The notes beneath the pieces were generated by a model. That model was not told where the DNA came from. It was given only the letters and a program-made list of their open reading frames with translations, and ran no database searches. A stretch of 47,312 nucleotides of DNA from Akkermansia muciniphila (GTDB taxonomy: Bacteria; Verrucomicrobiota; Verrucomicrobiia; Limisphaerales; UBA9464): assembly GCA_945900455.1 (NCBI GenBank), contig CAMDJH010000011.1, positions 1 through 47,312 on the forward strand, written 5' to 3'. Each line of letters opens with the position of its first letter. Position 1 is the first letter of the stretch. This document shows positions 1-7,706 of the stretch, piece by piece. The translations under genes and the position numbers were made by a program.

Positions 1-62
1 GTTAGCGCTCAAAGCCGCCGGGTCAGGCAAAGAAGATCCAGGAAGAAGGAAGAAGAGATCTG

Positions 63-1871
63 TTGAAATGTTTGAAGAAAATCCATCAAGAAAACTGTGC
101 GGTTTTCAGACCGGTCGTTTTGCACGGTTTAGGTCCCGGCCTCCGCACCTTGCTGTCCCTCTCTGCGCAGGTGGCGCGGCGCTCGATGACCAAACTCAAT
201 GAGACTCAGTTAGTTCATGTGTATGCGACATTCTCCGATGGCAATACCGAGGAGATTCGAGGCCCGGCCGCTGGTTTGACTTATTCCAGCAGCATGACCA
301 ACGCAGCTGCAGTCTCGTCGTACGGGCTCCTCACGGCCATCGGCACCGGCCATATCTCAATTACCATCCAGCGACCACCGCTCGCCTCACGAGTCGAGGT
401 GGATGTCGTTCCAAACGACTTTCTGACCACCGTTACAGGCACGGTGGTGGATACCAATGGCGTGCCAGTCGCCGGAGCTACAGTGCGGATTTTTGATTCG
501 ACAGTCCCCGAAGTGAAGACGGACGCTGCGGGGGAATTCAGGATTCTAGATGTGCCCACCATGCTCGGTCCGTTGGGCTTGGATTTGCGGGTGATCTTGA
601 ATGGACGAGCCTACGCCCTATTCATCCACCTTGGAGGGATCTCTGGCGGTCAAACACTGGCGGGGATGCTTGTTCTTCGTCCAATTGAGATGGGCACAAA
701 TAGACGGATTGCAGTGGGAGGGGGGCATACTATTGCCTTGCGAAGTGATGGCACCCTGTGGGCATGGGGGGACAACGGGTCTGGCCAGTTGGGCGTCGGT
801 CAATACGAAAGACATTCTGACCCGGTGCAGGTTGAAACGAATGCCAATTGGAGGGCGGTTGATGCGGGGTTTGCTCACACTGTGGCGTTGCGCACCGATG
901 GATCCCTCTGGGCTTGGGGCGAGAACAACTGGGGCCAGCTGGGTGCGGGATTGGCTCAGAATTCACCATTTGGTCCGGGTGCTACTCGGAATTCGCCACT
1001 CCAGGTAGGAAGCAGTTCAAATTGGAATACTGCTTCTGCGGGTAAGATGCACACAGTGGCATTGACAAGCAATGGTACCCGCTGGATTTGGGGGGACAAC
1101 TCTTCTGGCCAGTTAGGTGGAACATTTCAGTCAATATATCGTTATCAAGATTTCGGATGTATGTGCCAAAGATTATTCCCGTTCTCGATCAATTCTCCAT
1201 TCCAACTCGGTGCCGATTCAGATTGGAGCGCTGTTGTTGCGGGAGCCTTCCATACAATGGGCTTGCGGCTTAATGGATCGCTTTGGAGTTGGGGGAATAA
1301 TCGTTATGGGGCATTGGGGGATGGAACGACGTCTGACCGCCCAAACCCGGTACAGGTCGGTACCAATTCGAATTGGAACATTATTGCTGCGGGTGAGAAT
1401 TTCACAACGGCAATCCGCTTGGATGGCACCCTTTGGGCTTGGGGAGTCAATGACCGCGGGCAATTGGGGGACGGAACGACGATCTCGCATTCTCAACCGC
1501 TGCAAGTTGAGACCAACAAGATCTGGGTATCGGTTGCGGTTGGTGCAGCTCACACTTTGGCAATTCGAAGTGATGGTTCACTCTGGGCCTGGGGAGACAA
1601 CTCCTCGGGGCAATTGGGCGATGGAACCGTATCGCAACGTATTGAACCTGTGCAGGTTGGAGCCACTGCCACTTGGCATACTATCGCCGCGGGTAATCGG
1701 AAAACGGTGGCGATACGGTCCGATGGCACCCTATGGACATGGGGCGATAGGGGGTACGGACAAAGTGTCCAGACTCTGCCGGATTTAGTCGGCGGCGGCG
1801 CAGTGTGGGGGCTACCGACACCCATCTCGGGACGAGCGATTCCTCTCCGATCGCAAATCGAAAGGAAGTGA
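63..1871 (+). CDS. RCC1-repeat (regulator of chromosome condensation-like) protein
   Basis: A protein of about 600 residues. Residues 30-115 resemble a bacterial Ig-like (Big2) domain ([11 protein letters not shown], then GLTYSSS and GLLTAIGTG). Residues 140-190 look like a carboxypeptidase regulatory-like domain ([16 protein letters not shown], then [12 protein letters not shown]). From about residue 215 there are seven RCC1/alpha-tubulin-suppressor repeats with the core [14 protein letters not shown], expected to close into a seven-bladed propeller. Such proteins are usually extracellular in Verrucomicrobiota. The start is uncertain: the first in-frame start after the stop at 3-5 is CTG 60 or TTG 63, with a GGAAGA-like ribosome site about 10 bp upstream. 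ATG 186 would cut into the Ig-like domain. No convincing signal peptide is visible, so the N-terminus may be truncated. Function beyond binding or scaffolding is not known. Confidence 0.8.
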   Translation: MKCLKKIHQENCAVFRPVVLHGLGPGLRTLLSLSAQVARRSMTKLNETQLVHVYATFSDGNTEEIRGPAAGLTYSSSMTNAAAVSSYGLLTAIGTGHISITIQRPPLASRVEVDVVPNDFLTTVTGTVVDTNGVPVAGATVRIFDSTVPEVKTDAAGEFRILDVPTMLGPLGLDLRVILNGRAYALFIHLGGISGGQTLAGMLVLRPIEMGTNRRIAVGGGHTIALRSDGTLWAWGDNGSGQLGVGQYERHSDPVQVETNANWRAVDAGFAHTVALRTDGSLWAWGENNWGQLGAGLAQNSPFGPGATRNSPLQVGSSSNWNTASAGKMHTVALTSNGTRWIWGDNSSGQLGGTFQSIYRYQDFGCMCQRLFPFSINSPFQLGADSDWSAVVAGAFHTMGLRLNGSLWSWGNNRYGALGDGTTSDRPNPVQVGTNSNWNIIAAGENFTTAIRLDGTLWAWGVNDRGQLGDGTTISHSQPLQVETNKIWVSVAVGAAHTLAIRSDGSLWAWGDNSSGQLGDGTVSQRIEPVQVGATATWHTIAAGNRKTVAIRSDGTLWTWGDRGYGQSVQTLPDLVGGGAVWGLPTPISGRAIPLRSQIERK

Positions 1872-2159
1872 TCAATGCCGATGTATGTGGACACCGCGAA
1901 CAAGAGTTCACTTGGAGTTTATAAATAATCCTATGAGAAAATCGCGCCAGCCTCCGCGATTGGGCTTATCTGGCTGCCGGGGGAATATCTCAAGCGGTGC
2001 CGTCCCTCACCGCCGGCGTAGTACGTGGGTTTCCTGGAAGGACCGTAGAGGCGCCAGTGTCGCTGCGTTATAGCACGAACGATATCCGCGCCCTCGTAGC
2101 TGCAGGCGGATATGGTTTTCGATTCGACCGGTGTCGCGGATGGTTTACCCGCAGCTGGA
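1872..2159. other. intergenic stretch without recognised gene
   Basis: I see no frame with recognisable protein similarity and no clear hairpin or repeat between the RCC1 gene and the truncated PIN gene. Short open frames occur on both strands but have no domain signature. Confidence 0.5.
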
Positions 2160-2324
2160 TTAGTGGCGTCTCATCACGTGGTCGCTAGGATCACACTTTT
2201 TATCGGTACCCGAAGATTGCTGGTTTATTCGGCGGCTGATTCGGTGCTCACCAACGGCGTGGTGATTGAGATGTTCCAGCACCTCTGCGGCGACCAGAAA
2301 GCCGGTGTCAATCCCGTGTGTCAT
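2160..2324 (-). pseudogene. truncated PIN-domain toxin (VapC-like) fragment
   Basis: The ATG at 2324 begins MTHGIDTGFLVAAEVLEHL, which matches the first strand and helix of PIN-domain ribonucleases, including the first catalytic Asp (G-I-D-T). After about 22 residues the reading frame loses all PIN character and stops at 2160. A full PIN protein needs about 130-140 residues and three to four acidic residues, so this is an N-terminal remnant. Its start overlaps the stop of the upstream small gene by translational coupling, the usual layout of an antitoxin-toxin pair. It is probably a dead toxin. Confidence 0.6.
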
Positions 2325-2481
2325 TGAGCATCTCTTCCAGCAGATCATCCTCGGCATTCAGGGGCATTCGCACCGTGCCCAACCTCAATGGCGGCAGATC
2401 GAAGGCGCTACGCTGTTGCTCTCTACTTCGACGAAGGCGTAGAGCCCGGCCAAAATGTTCCAATTCGGAAAGCTCAGCCAC
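2308..2481 (-). CDS. small protein, possible antitoxin or cassette partner of the PIN fragment
   Basis: A 57-residue frame from GTG 2481 to TGA 2308, too short for a default ORF caller. It ends with MPLNAEDDLLEEMLNDTRD, an acidic tail of the type seen in small antitoxins. Its stop overlaps the ATG of the truncated PIN gene (the sequence aATGAc gives both frames). The frame stays open upstream to about 2526, just past the stop of the 102-residue gene, and reads AELRAAVPQLPVAELSELEHF. The real start may therefore be further upstream with a non-standard codon, or the 5' end may be damaged. I do not recognise the family. Position and overlap suggest an antitoxin; this is inference. Confidence 0.45.
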   Translation of the reverse strand: MAELSELEHFGRALRLRRSREQQRSAFDLPPLRLGTVRMPLNAEDDLLEEMLNDTRD

Positions 2482-2528
2482 GGGTAGCTGAGGAACTGCC
2501 GCCCGGAGCTCGGCCGGGGAACAACGGA

Positions 2529-2837
2529 TTACAATACCTCAATCGGGTGGGTGATAATCCAGATATCAATTTGGTGGAACTCGCGTTTGAGACGCTCTTT
2601 CAGTTCCAGAAACCATTCACGATTCGCTGCACTGTCCGGCACATCTGCAAACAGTCGCATCAAATCGTCGCGGAAGGCTTGCCCCTCATGTTGCCACACG
2701 CCTCGAATCGTTTGAGTCTCAAATGAAACTGCCCCGAATCGTTGACGGATCTCAATGAGCACGCCACCCACAAGATCATCCGGCACTGGCTGTCCATCGT
2801 TAAACCGCAACGGCAGCAGAATTTCGTAGCGACGCAT
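2529..2837 (-). CDS. conserved hypothetical protein, about 102 residues
   Basis: It begins MRRYEILLPLRFNDGQPVP and ends with DIWIITHPIEVL. The middle part, FGAVSFETQTIRGVW, then RDDLMRLFADVPD, then FLELKERLKREF, has the regular alternation of a small alpha/beta protein. I recall similar proteins of about 100 residues in cyanobacteria and other bacteria, next to a roughly 70-residue partner like the gene upstream, but none has an assigned function. The ATG overlaps the end of the 73-residue gene by 38 bp, so the two are probably cotranscribed. The stop lies about 48 bp upstream of the next gene's GTG. The composition and clean start argue that it is a real gene. Confidence 0.65.
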   Translation of the reverse strand: MRRYEILLPLRFNDGQPVPDDLVGGVLIEIRQRFGAVSFETQTIRGVWQHEGQAFRDDLMRLFADVPDSAANREWFLELKERLKREFHQIDIWIITHPIEVL

Positions 2838-3021
2838 AGGCTTGCTCGTAGTTCAAACGTCCCTGGACGCTGAACGTGATCCCTTCAGCCGCGAGATGCG
2901 GCAAAGCCTCCTCGGGAACCAACGTGTCACCATTGGCCCACGACTTCCCGCTGAAGCGACCCGCTAAGTATCCCAAACCGCGCTTCTCCATCGGTGCATC
3001 ACTGAACCGAATTAAAATCAT
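2800..3021 (-). CDS. conserved hypothetical protein, about 73 residues, first gene of the small cassette
   Basis: The protein begins MILIRFSDAPMEKRGLGYLAGRFSGKSWANGDTLVPE. The pattern reads as a beta strand, then a helix, then G-x-x-x-V-P-E-x-A-L, and the sequence ends with LNYEQAYASLRN. I recall this pairing with the MRRYEIL-type protein from other genomes, so the two genes are probably a conserved unit. No catalytic motif is visible. It is the first gene of a four-frame minus-strand run ending in the PIN fragment. The start ATG at 3021 is the only reasonable one. Promoter elements upstream (3022-3100) could not be identified. Confidence 0.6.
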   Translation of the reverse strand: MILIRFSDAPMEKRGLGYLAGRFSGKSWANGDTLVPEEALPHLAAEGITFSVQGRLNYEQAYASLRNSAAVAV

Positions 3022-3158
3022 GCTCGAAACGTGCGCTCAGATAGCTTTCTTCGCAATCGTAAACCGACCCTCCGATCCATCTACCGGTGCCATTCCGTGT
3101 TTGCGGCAAGGAATCATGTGTTTCTCAAAGTCGGGCTCTCAGGCAGAATTGCCGCGGC

Positions 3159-4595
3159 ATGCAGCGCGAATTGAGTCGAACCTTTTCGGCCCTCTGGCAA
3201 ATAACGATCGTACTCGTGCTGTGGAGCCGTGTCGCAAGAGCCGCTGATCCCATTGTGGCGTGGAATGCGCTGGCCCTCGATTCCATTCGATTCGCCAATA
3301 CACCTCCGCCCAGCGCTGCGCGCGAGTTGGCGATCCTTCACGCCGCCACATTTGATGCCGTGAATGGGCTGGACAAAACCTATCTCGAATACCGATCTCA
3401 TTCCAATTCGCCGAGCGGTGCCTCCGCACCCGCCGCGATCGCCGGCGCCGCGAACCGCGTGCTCCGTCAGGACTTCCCGCAGTTCACGCCGGCTTTCGAC
3501 GCTGAACTTCAGGCGCAGTTGGTGGCCATTCCCGACGGTCCACTCAAAACAGCCGGACTCGCTTGGGGCCGTCAGGTGGCGCAAGATATCTTGATCGAGC
3601 GCGCCTTCGATGGCGCCTCGGTGGGAATTGACTATCGAACTTCCCCAGGCCCAGGACACTGGGAGCCCACACCGATATTGTTTGCGAGTGCGTTGCTGCC
3701 CCAATGGCCCGGTGTGACACCCTTTGCACTGTTGAGGCCGGATCAATTTCGGCCGCCGTCTCCTCCCGGCTTGGGCAGTACTCAATGGGAGTTGGATTTC
3801 AATGAGGTCAAAGCTTTGGGCGCGCGGAATAGTTTGGTGCGAACCCCGGAACAGACCGAGATCGCGTGGTTCTGGGCGGATGGAGTGGGCACGGAGTCAC
3901 CCCCGGGACATTGGAATCAAATCGCCCAGGAATATGCGGAAGTTCGGAAACTCTCGCTGATCGAATCCGCCCGGCTTTTTGCGCTGCTCAATCTGGCTTT
4001 AGCCGATGCGGGCATCGCGGCATGGGATGCGAAGTACGCCTACGATTGGTGGCGTCCAATTACCGCCATTCGCGCTGGCGACGTGGATGGCAACCCCGGG
4101 ACGGCCGCCGATCCCACGTGGACTCCATTGATCACGACGCCGCCGTTTCCGGAGCACGTCTCGGGACACAGCACCTTCAGTGCCGCGGCTGCAACCGTAC
4201 TGTCTACCTTCAACGGCAGTGACAACTTTGCCTTCAGCATACGTTCCGACGGCCTCTTCGGTGCGGAGCGGAGCTTCCGAGCGTTTTCCGAAGCCGCAGA
4301 TGAAGCGGGTATGAGTCGTATTTACGGAGGCATTCATTTTCAATCTGCGAACACCGAAGGCCAGAAGCTGGGTGAGCGAATTGGAGAACACGTGGTTCAA
4401 AATTTCCTGTTACCGAAGAACTCGGCGCGAATCAGGGTCGTTGGGGTTGGCGACCAGCTTGAGTTGCGTTGGCCCGTCGGTGCGCGCATTGAGAGCAATT
4501 TCATCTTGGATGGCCCCGAGTGGCTTCCGGTATCGGGGAGTGGAACGGCGACGTTTCCACGAACGGATCGGCAACGGTATTTTAGGATGCGATAA
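3159..4595 (+). CDS. secreted vanadium-dependent haloperoxidase / PAP2-like phosphoesterase
   Basis: The protein has 478 residues from ATG 3159, chosen because it opens a signal peptide (MQRELSRTFSALWQITIVLVLWSRVARA); the TTG/ATG starts further upstream only add unrelated residues. The vanadate or phosphate pocket motifs of the haloperoxidase/acid phosphatase superfamily are present in order: K-x6-RP in KYAYDWWRP (about residue 295), PFPEHVSGHS (about residue 330; the SGH is the classical motif) and R-IYGGIHF (about residue 388, the R-x3-G-x-H type motif). The last 60 residues (QLELRWPVGARIES, then RYFRMR) form a small C-terminal domain often found at the end of secreted Verrucomicrobiota proteins. 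It probably acts in the periplasm or outside the cell. Whether it oxidises halides or hydrolyses phosphoesters cannot be told from sequence. Confidence 0.85.
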   Translation: MQRELSRTFSALWQITIVLVLWSRVARAADPIVAWNALALDSIRFANTPPPSAARELAILHAATFDAVNGLDKTYLEYRSHSNSPSGASAPAAIAGAANRVLRQDFPQFTPAFDAELQAQLVAIPDGPLKTAGLAWGRQVAQDILIERAFDGASVGIDYRTSPGPGHWEPTPILFASALLPQWPGVTPFALLRPDQFRPPSPPGLGSTQWELDFNEVKALGARNSLVRTPEQTEIAWFWADGVGTESPPGHWNQIAQEYAEVRKLSLIESARLFALLNLALADAGIAAWDAKYAYDWWRPITAIRAGDVDGNPGTAADPTWTPLITTPPFPEHVSGHSTFSAAAATVLSTFNGSDNFAFSIRSDGLFGAERSFRAFSEAADEAGMSRIYGGIHFQSANTEGQKLGERIGEHVVQNFLLPKNSARIRVVGVGDQLELRWPVGARIESNFILDGPEWLPVSGSGTATFPRTDRQRYFRMR

Positions 4596-4832
4596 TCGGG
4601 TAGTTGAGCTCCGTGTTCAGAGGGCATAGCGCGATAATTGCGCTCGAACTAACTTTGAGACCTGCCTGCGGCCTTGCCCGGTTCGTGGCAATCTTGAAAC
4701 GGCAGAATCTATTGCCATGGATTGACGCTGCCAGCGCGCTCGGTTTGTCGGGCGGTACGTGAAAATCGATGTAAAGCCGCCGACTGGAATTCTGATTGGA
4801 GTGGGTGGATCCGCCCGATAACGTGGGCGGCC

Positions 4833-5348
4833 ATGCGTGTCCCTCGCGAAATCCTCGCCCTCTTGGTCGTGTTACTTCTGACCTCATGCGCGACGGCCCC
4901 CGACCAGGGGGCCTTCGATGTCAGTGTGGTAAACGTCACCTCCGGTGAGGCCACCTTATGGGAGACGCGCCTGGAATTCGTCGTTCGGCTTCAGAATGCG
5001 ACTCCGAACTCCGTGACCCTGGAAGGTGCAGCCCACAAAATTTACCTAAACGGCACTTACATCGGCCAGGGGTTGAGCAATGAACGCGTCGAAGTGCCGC
5101 GGCTCGGAACGACAACTCAAACGGTGGCGGTCCTGCTCAAGAATCTAACACTGATGCGAAAGCTGATTGAATTCGGTCATTCGCAGAACCAGACGGTGAC
5201 CTATCGGGTCGATAGCACGTTGTACACGTCGGGCGGCGGGATGTTCGCCCGCAAATTCAGGGCGATGAAAGAGGGCGGGTTGGATCTTCGTAGTCTCTCG
5301 CTGCCGACCGGCAGTGGTGGCCCGTCGCCGGGCACCCTATCGCGGTAG
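4833..5348 (+). CDS. LEA14-like (LEA_2 / WHy domain) lipoprotein
   Basis: The 171-residue protein starts at ATG 4833, which opens a lipoprotein signal peptide (MRVPREILALLVVLLLTSCAT, lipobox L-T-S-C). Residues 25-135 match the LEA type 2 / WHy beta-sandwich pattern: VVNVTSGEATLWETRLEFVVRLQNATPNSVTLEGAAHKIYLNG, followed by VEVPRLGTTTQTVAV. In bacteria these are envelope lipoproteins of unknown role, sometimes linked to desiccation tolerance. The gene ends within a few bases of the duplicated ribD fragment on the other strand (overlap 5337-5348), so the 3' end may have been reshaped by the rearrangement there. Confidence 0.7.
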   Translation: MRVPREILALLVVLLLTSCATAPDQGAFDVSVVNVTSGEATLWETRLEFVVRLQNATPNSVTLEGAAHKIYLNGTYIGQGLSNERVEVPRLGTTTQTVAVLLKNLTLMRKLIEFGHSQNQTVTYRVDSTLYTSGGGMFARKFRAMKEGGLDLRSLSLPTGSGGPSPGTLSR

Positions 5349-5605
5349 GATATTATCGGAGCCCACGGTAGCCGTGACGAAAAGATCCGGGCCGACCCGT
5401 TCCCATTCTGGATGAGTGAGAGCCCAGGCTGTTTTCAGATCGCGCGCTCCCTCGCCGGCAATGACTTTGCGGGCATTCCGGCCGCCGAGTACCTTGGACC
5501 CATAGTAGAAGGCGATCCGTTGGACGGCTTGGGCGGCAAAGAAACTCGCGTGAACTTCGCCACCGCCTTCCACGAGCAGACTCGTGATCCCGTCGCGGCC
5601 AAGCC
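5337..5605 (-). pseudogene. duplicated 3' fragment of ribD
   Basis: On the minus strand this stretch encodes about 78 residues, from EGGGEVHASFFAAQAVQRI through RVGPDLFVTATV. They are nearly identical to the last 75 residues of the intact RibD encoded at 6556-7698. At nucleotide level 5370-5605 aligns with 6574-6809 without any gap and with 12 mismatches that I counted. It lacks the deaminase domain and most of the reductase domain, so it cannot be a working enzyme. The homology stops exactly where the palindrome at 5606 begins. Confidence 0.9.
5370..5605. repeat. direct repeat copy 1 (ribD 3' end), partner 6574-6809
   Basis: A 236-bp direct repeat of the ribD 3' end, colinear with 6574-6809 (offset 1,204 bp, about 95% identical by eye). 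The two copies frame the palindrome, the toxin-antitoxin genes and the transposase remnant. Confidence 0.9.
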
Positions 5606-5657
5606 AAAAAGTGACAGGTTTATTTGTGGTGATTAGATATTAAACCTGTCACTTTTT
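5606..5657. repeat. 52-bp palindrome with 17-bp perfect arms
   Basis: The left arm AAAAAGTGACAGGTTTA (5606-5622) and the right arm TAAACCTGTCACTTTTT (5641-5657) are perfect reverse complements around an 18-nt AT-rich loop. It resembles REP or MITE-like palindromes that carry AAGTG(A/T)CAGG ends next to REP-associated tyrosine transposases. The match to that class is from memory. It lies exactly at the break of the duplicated ribD fragment and 11 bp beyond the end of the DUF5615 gene, so it could also end transcription. Confidence 0.75.
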
Positions 5658-5668
5658 CGGGGGGAGTT

Positions 5669-6040
5669 TCAGTGCGAATCTTCTTCGTTGAACTCACGGA
5701 TGCGGCCGATTTCGACAATCCACAACTTGCCGGAAAGCGGACTGTGCTTCAGCCCCTCAACCAATGTGCGGATGGCGGAAAGCAAATCATCAGCTGAGGC
5801 TTTCTTCGGCAAACGCAGCACCGCGATTCCCGGATACTGACTGGGGCGAAAGGAAATCGGGTTCGCGAAATCCAAATCCAGCGTGACCAGTGCCCGCCCT
5901 TCTTTGCAGCAGGCTTCGATCACCTGCGTGTCCACCGCCGCCTGCATTTTTTGCAGAACCACAGTGGAAACATCATGCCCCCCGCCGGCCAGTAACGCGA
6001 TGCCGCGCTCATTGAGATTCTCGTCCAGTTTGAGTTTCAA
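5669..6040 (-). CDS. DUF5615 family PIN-like toxin
   Basis: A 123-residue protein. Its start MKLKLDENLNERGIALLAGGGHDVSTV carries the D-E-N-L signature of DUF5615 PIN-like proteins. The second acidic motif is VTLDLDFANP (about residue 54), followed by YPGIAVLRLP. These proteins are predicted nucleases of the PIN fold and pair with DUF433 proteins. The start is a TTG at 6040 that overlaps the TGA of the DUF433 gene (TTGA), indicating translational coupling. The length is normal for the family, so the toxin looks intact. It would cleave RNA in the cytoplasm when not held by its partner; this is a family-level prediction. Confidence 0.85.
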   Translation of the reverse strand: MKLKLDENLNERGIALLAGGGHDVSTVVLQKMQAAVDTQVIEACCKEGRALVTLDLDFANPISFRPSQYPGIAVLRLPKKASADDLLSAIRTLVEGLKHSPLSGKLWIVEIGRIREFNEEDSH

Positions 6041-6294
6041 GCGTGCGCTTCAAGCGGAATGTCCACGTAGCGTTCGCGTGACATCTCAGAGCCGTAGGCA
6101 ATGCAGGCGAGAATGTCCGCTTCCACGAGGCCCGGATAATCTGCAAGAATTTCCGCCACGGTGCCGCCCGAGGCCAGCAGGTCCAGGATCAGCGATACCC
6201 AGATGCGATGCCCCCGGATGCACGGTTTGCCGCCGCATCTTTCCGGGTCAATCCAGATGCGCTTGAGCAGTTTCTCCCGCGACAGGTTTTTCAT
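6037..6294 (-). CDS. DUF433 domain antitoxin
   Basis: The 85-residue protein carries the DUF433 signature IWIDPERCGGKPCIRGHRIWV, then LILDLLASGGTVAEILADYPGLVEADILACIAYGSE. The domain is a small helix-turn-helix-like fold and is typically the antitoxin of a DUF5615 toxin. The gene precedes the toxin gene and overlaps it by 4 bp. It would bind the toxin and probably its own promoter in the region upstream of 6294. The pair is flanked by both copies of the ribD 3' repeat, consistent with arrival on an inserted segment. Confidence 0.85.
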   Translation of the reverse strand: MKNLSREKLLKRIWIDPERCGGKPCIRGHRIWVSLILDLLASGGTVAEILADYPGLVEADILACIAYGSEMSRERYVDIPLEAHA

Positions 6295-6404
6295 AATGGC
6301 TTTACCCTAACCGAGGCACGCCCATTTGACCACCTCATGCTCGAAAATTCCCGAAAACTCCATTGCTTACGTCCGGGCGCAAAGATTGCATCACGGACAA
6401 TTTT

Positions 6405-6470
6405 GTTGCGCAGGAGGAGTTCCTGATCAACTGAACCGGAGAGGGTCGCCGGCATTCGTTTCCAATTCAT
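6405..6470 (-). pseudogene. N-terminal remnant of an integrase-core transposase
   Basis: From ATG 6470, preceded directly by GGGAGG, the frame reads MNWKRMPATLSGSVDQELLLRN. This is the conserved beginning of a family of rve-type (integrase core) transposases that I recall starting M-D-W-R/K-R, then GSVDQELLLRNEYL. After residue 22 the similarity ends and the frame runs into unrelated sequence. Only the first few percent of the gene is left. It lies between the ribD repeats and supports past mobile-element activity here. Confidence 0.5.
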
Positions 6471-6555
6471 CCTCCCTGCCAGCAAGGGACAGTGCCTCGA
6501 AGACGGGTACACTCTCGCAGTAGGATTGGGACCCTGGCGCTCCCGGGTTGTCCGC

Positions 6556-7698
6556 TCAATCGGAGGATACTCTAGCCGTGACGAAAAGATCCGGGCCGAC
6601 CCGTTCCCATTCTGGATGGGTCAGAGCCCAGGCTGATTTCAGATCGCGTGCTCCCTCGCCGGCAACGGCTTTGCGGGCATTCCGGCCACCGAGCACCTTG
6701 GGTCCGTAGTAGAAGGCGATCCGTTGGACGGCTTGGGCCGCAAAGAAACTCGCGTGAACTTCGCCACCGCCTTCCACGAGCAGACTCGTGATCCCGTCGC
6801 GGCCAAGCCGGTTGAGCAACCACTCGAGGTTAATTCTCCCCTTCGTCTCTGGTGCGCGAAGAAGCGTCACTTTCTTTTCAATGGCGGCAACGGCCCGGGA
6901 GGGCGCGGATTGACCGACCACGACGACGGTCTTGTCTGCAAAGGCATCGGTCAGCAACCGGCTGTTGAGCGGTGACCGTGCACGGCTGTCGAGAATTATT
7001 CTGCGCCGCGCCGTCACTCGTTCCTGTCCGCCCGGGGCTGTTTGTCGGAGTGTCAACGCCGGATCGTCTGCGAGAACCGTTCCGATTCCCACGAGGATGG
7101 CATCGGCGCTCGCCCTGAGTTTCATGGCATGACGGCGCGCCGTCGAGGACGTGATCCAATGGGAATTGCCGTCGGCGGTGGCGATTTTTCCATCGAGTGT
7201 CATTGCCACTTTTGCGGTGACGAACGGGGTTTTCTGGACGATCCAGTGATTAAACGCCTCGTTCAAACGGTTGGATTCATCGGCGAGGATGCCGTTGGTA
7301 ACTCGAATACGGGCGTTGCGCAGGAGATCCAGGCCTCGGCCGGCATGCTGTGGATTTGGATCGATAGCGCCGACGACCACCCGGCGGATCCGGGCGGCGA
7401 TGATGGAGTCTGTGCACGGGGGAGTTCGGCCATGAGTGCAGCAGGGTTCCAACGTGACGAAGAGGGTGGCTCCCTGGGTTGAAATCCCGCGCCGGTGGCA
7501 TTGGTTGAGCATTTCGATCTCGGCATGAGGAAGACCCGCCCGGCGATGCCAACCACTGCCGATTATCGTTTCGTCTCGAACGAGCACGGCGCCCACCATT
7601 GGATTGGGTGAGGTAAACCCACGGCCGCGTCGGGCGAGCGAAAGGGCCCGGCGCATGAACGACTCGTCCGAGTCCTCGTCGGGGTGTTTCACTTCCAT
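6556..7698 (-). CDS. ribD: bifunctional pyrimidine deaminase/reductase RibD
   Basis: It catalyses two riboflavin steps: deamination of the diaminopyrimidine from GTP cyclohydrolase II, then reduction of the ribosyl side chain. ATG 7698 gives 380 residues, beginning MEVKHPDEDSDESFMRRALSLA, and sits 9 bp after the mazG stop. An upstream start is open but would run into mazG. The deaminase zinc motifs are PHAEIEML (about residue 67) and PCCTHGRTPPC (about residue 92). The reductase domain starts around FVTAKVAMTLDGKIATADG and ends with LLVEGGGEVHASFF and the conserved FYYGPKVLGG region. The last 79 codons are duplicated at 5370-5605. Other rib genes are not in the window. Confidence 0.93.
   Translation of the reverse strand: MEVKHPDEDSDESFMRRALSLARRGRGFTSPNPMVGAVLVRDETIIGSGWHRRAGLPHAEIEMLNQCHRRGISTQGATLFVTLEPCCTHGRTPPCTDSIIAARIRRVVVGAIDPNPQHAGRGLDLLRNARIRVTNGILADESNRLNEAFNHWIVQKTPFVTAKVAMTLDGKIATADGNSHWITSSTARRHAMKLRASADAILVGIGTVLADDPALTLRQTAPGGQERVTARRRIILDSRARSPLNSRLLTDAFADKTVVVVGQSAPSRAVAAIEKKVTLLRAPETKGRINLEWLLNRLGRDGITSLLVEGGGEVHASFFAAQAVQRIAFYYGPKVLGGRNARKAVAGEGARDLKSAWALTHPEWERVGPDLFVTARVSSD
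6574..6809. repeat. direct repeat copy 2 (inside intact ribD), partner 5370-5605
   Basis: The intact-gene copy of the 236-bp repeat. Divergence from copy 1 lies partly at third codon positions, and beyond the stop side the flanks still share short matches before they diverge. Confidence 0.9.
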
Positions 7699-7706
7699 GG
7701 GATTTG

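Noticed and set aside
1117-1788. Second plus-strand frame within the RCC1 gene
   Set aside because: A repeat-driven shadow frame without domain similarity.
3114-3785. 223-codon minus-strand frame across the haloperoxidase gene
   Set aside because: Antisense shadow; the plus strand has the signal peptide and all active-site motifs of the family.
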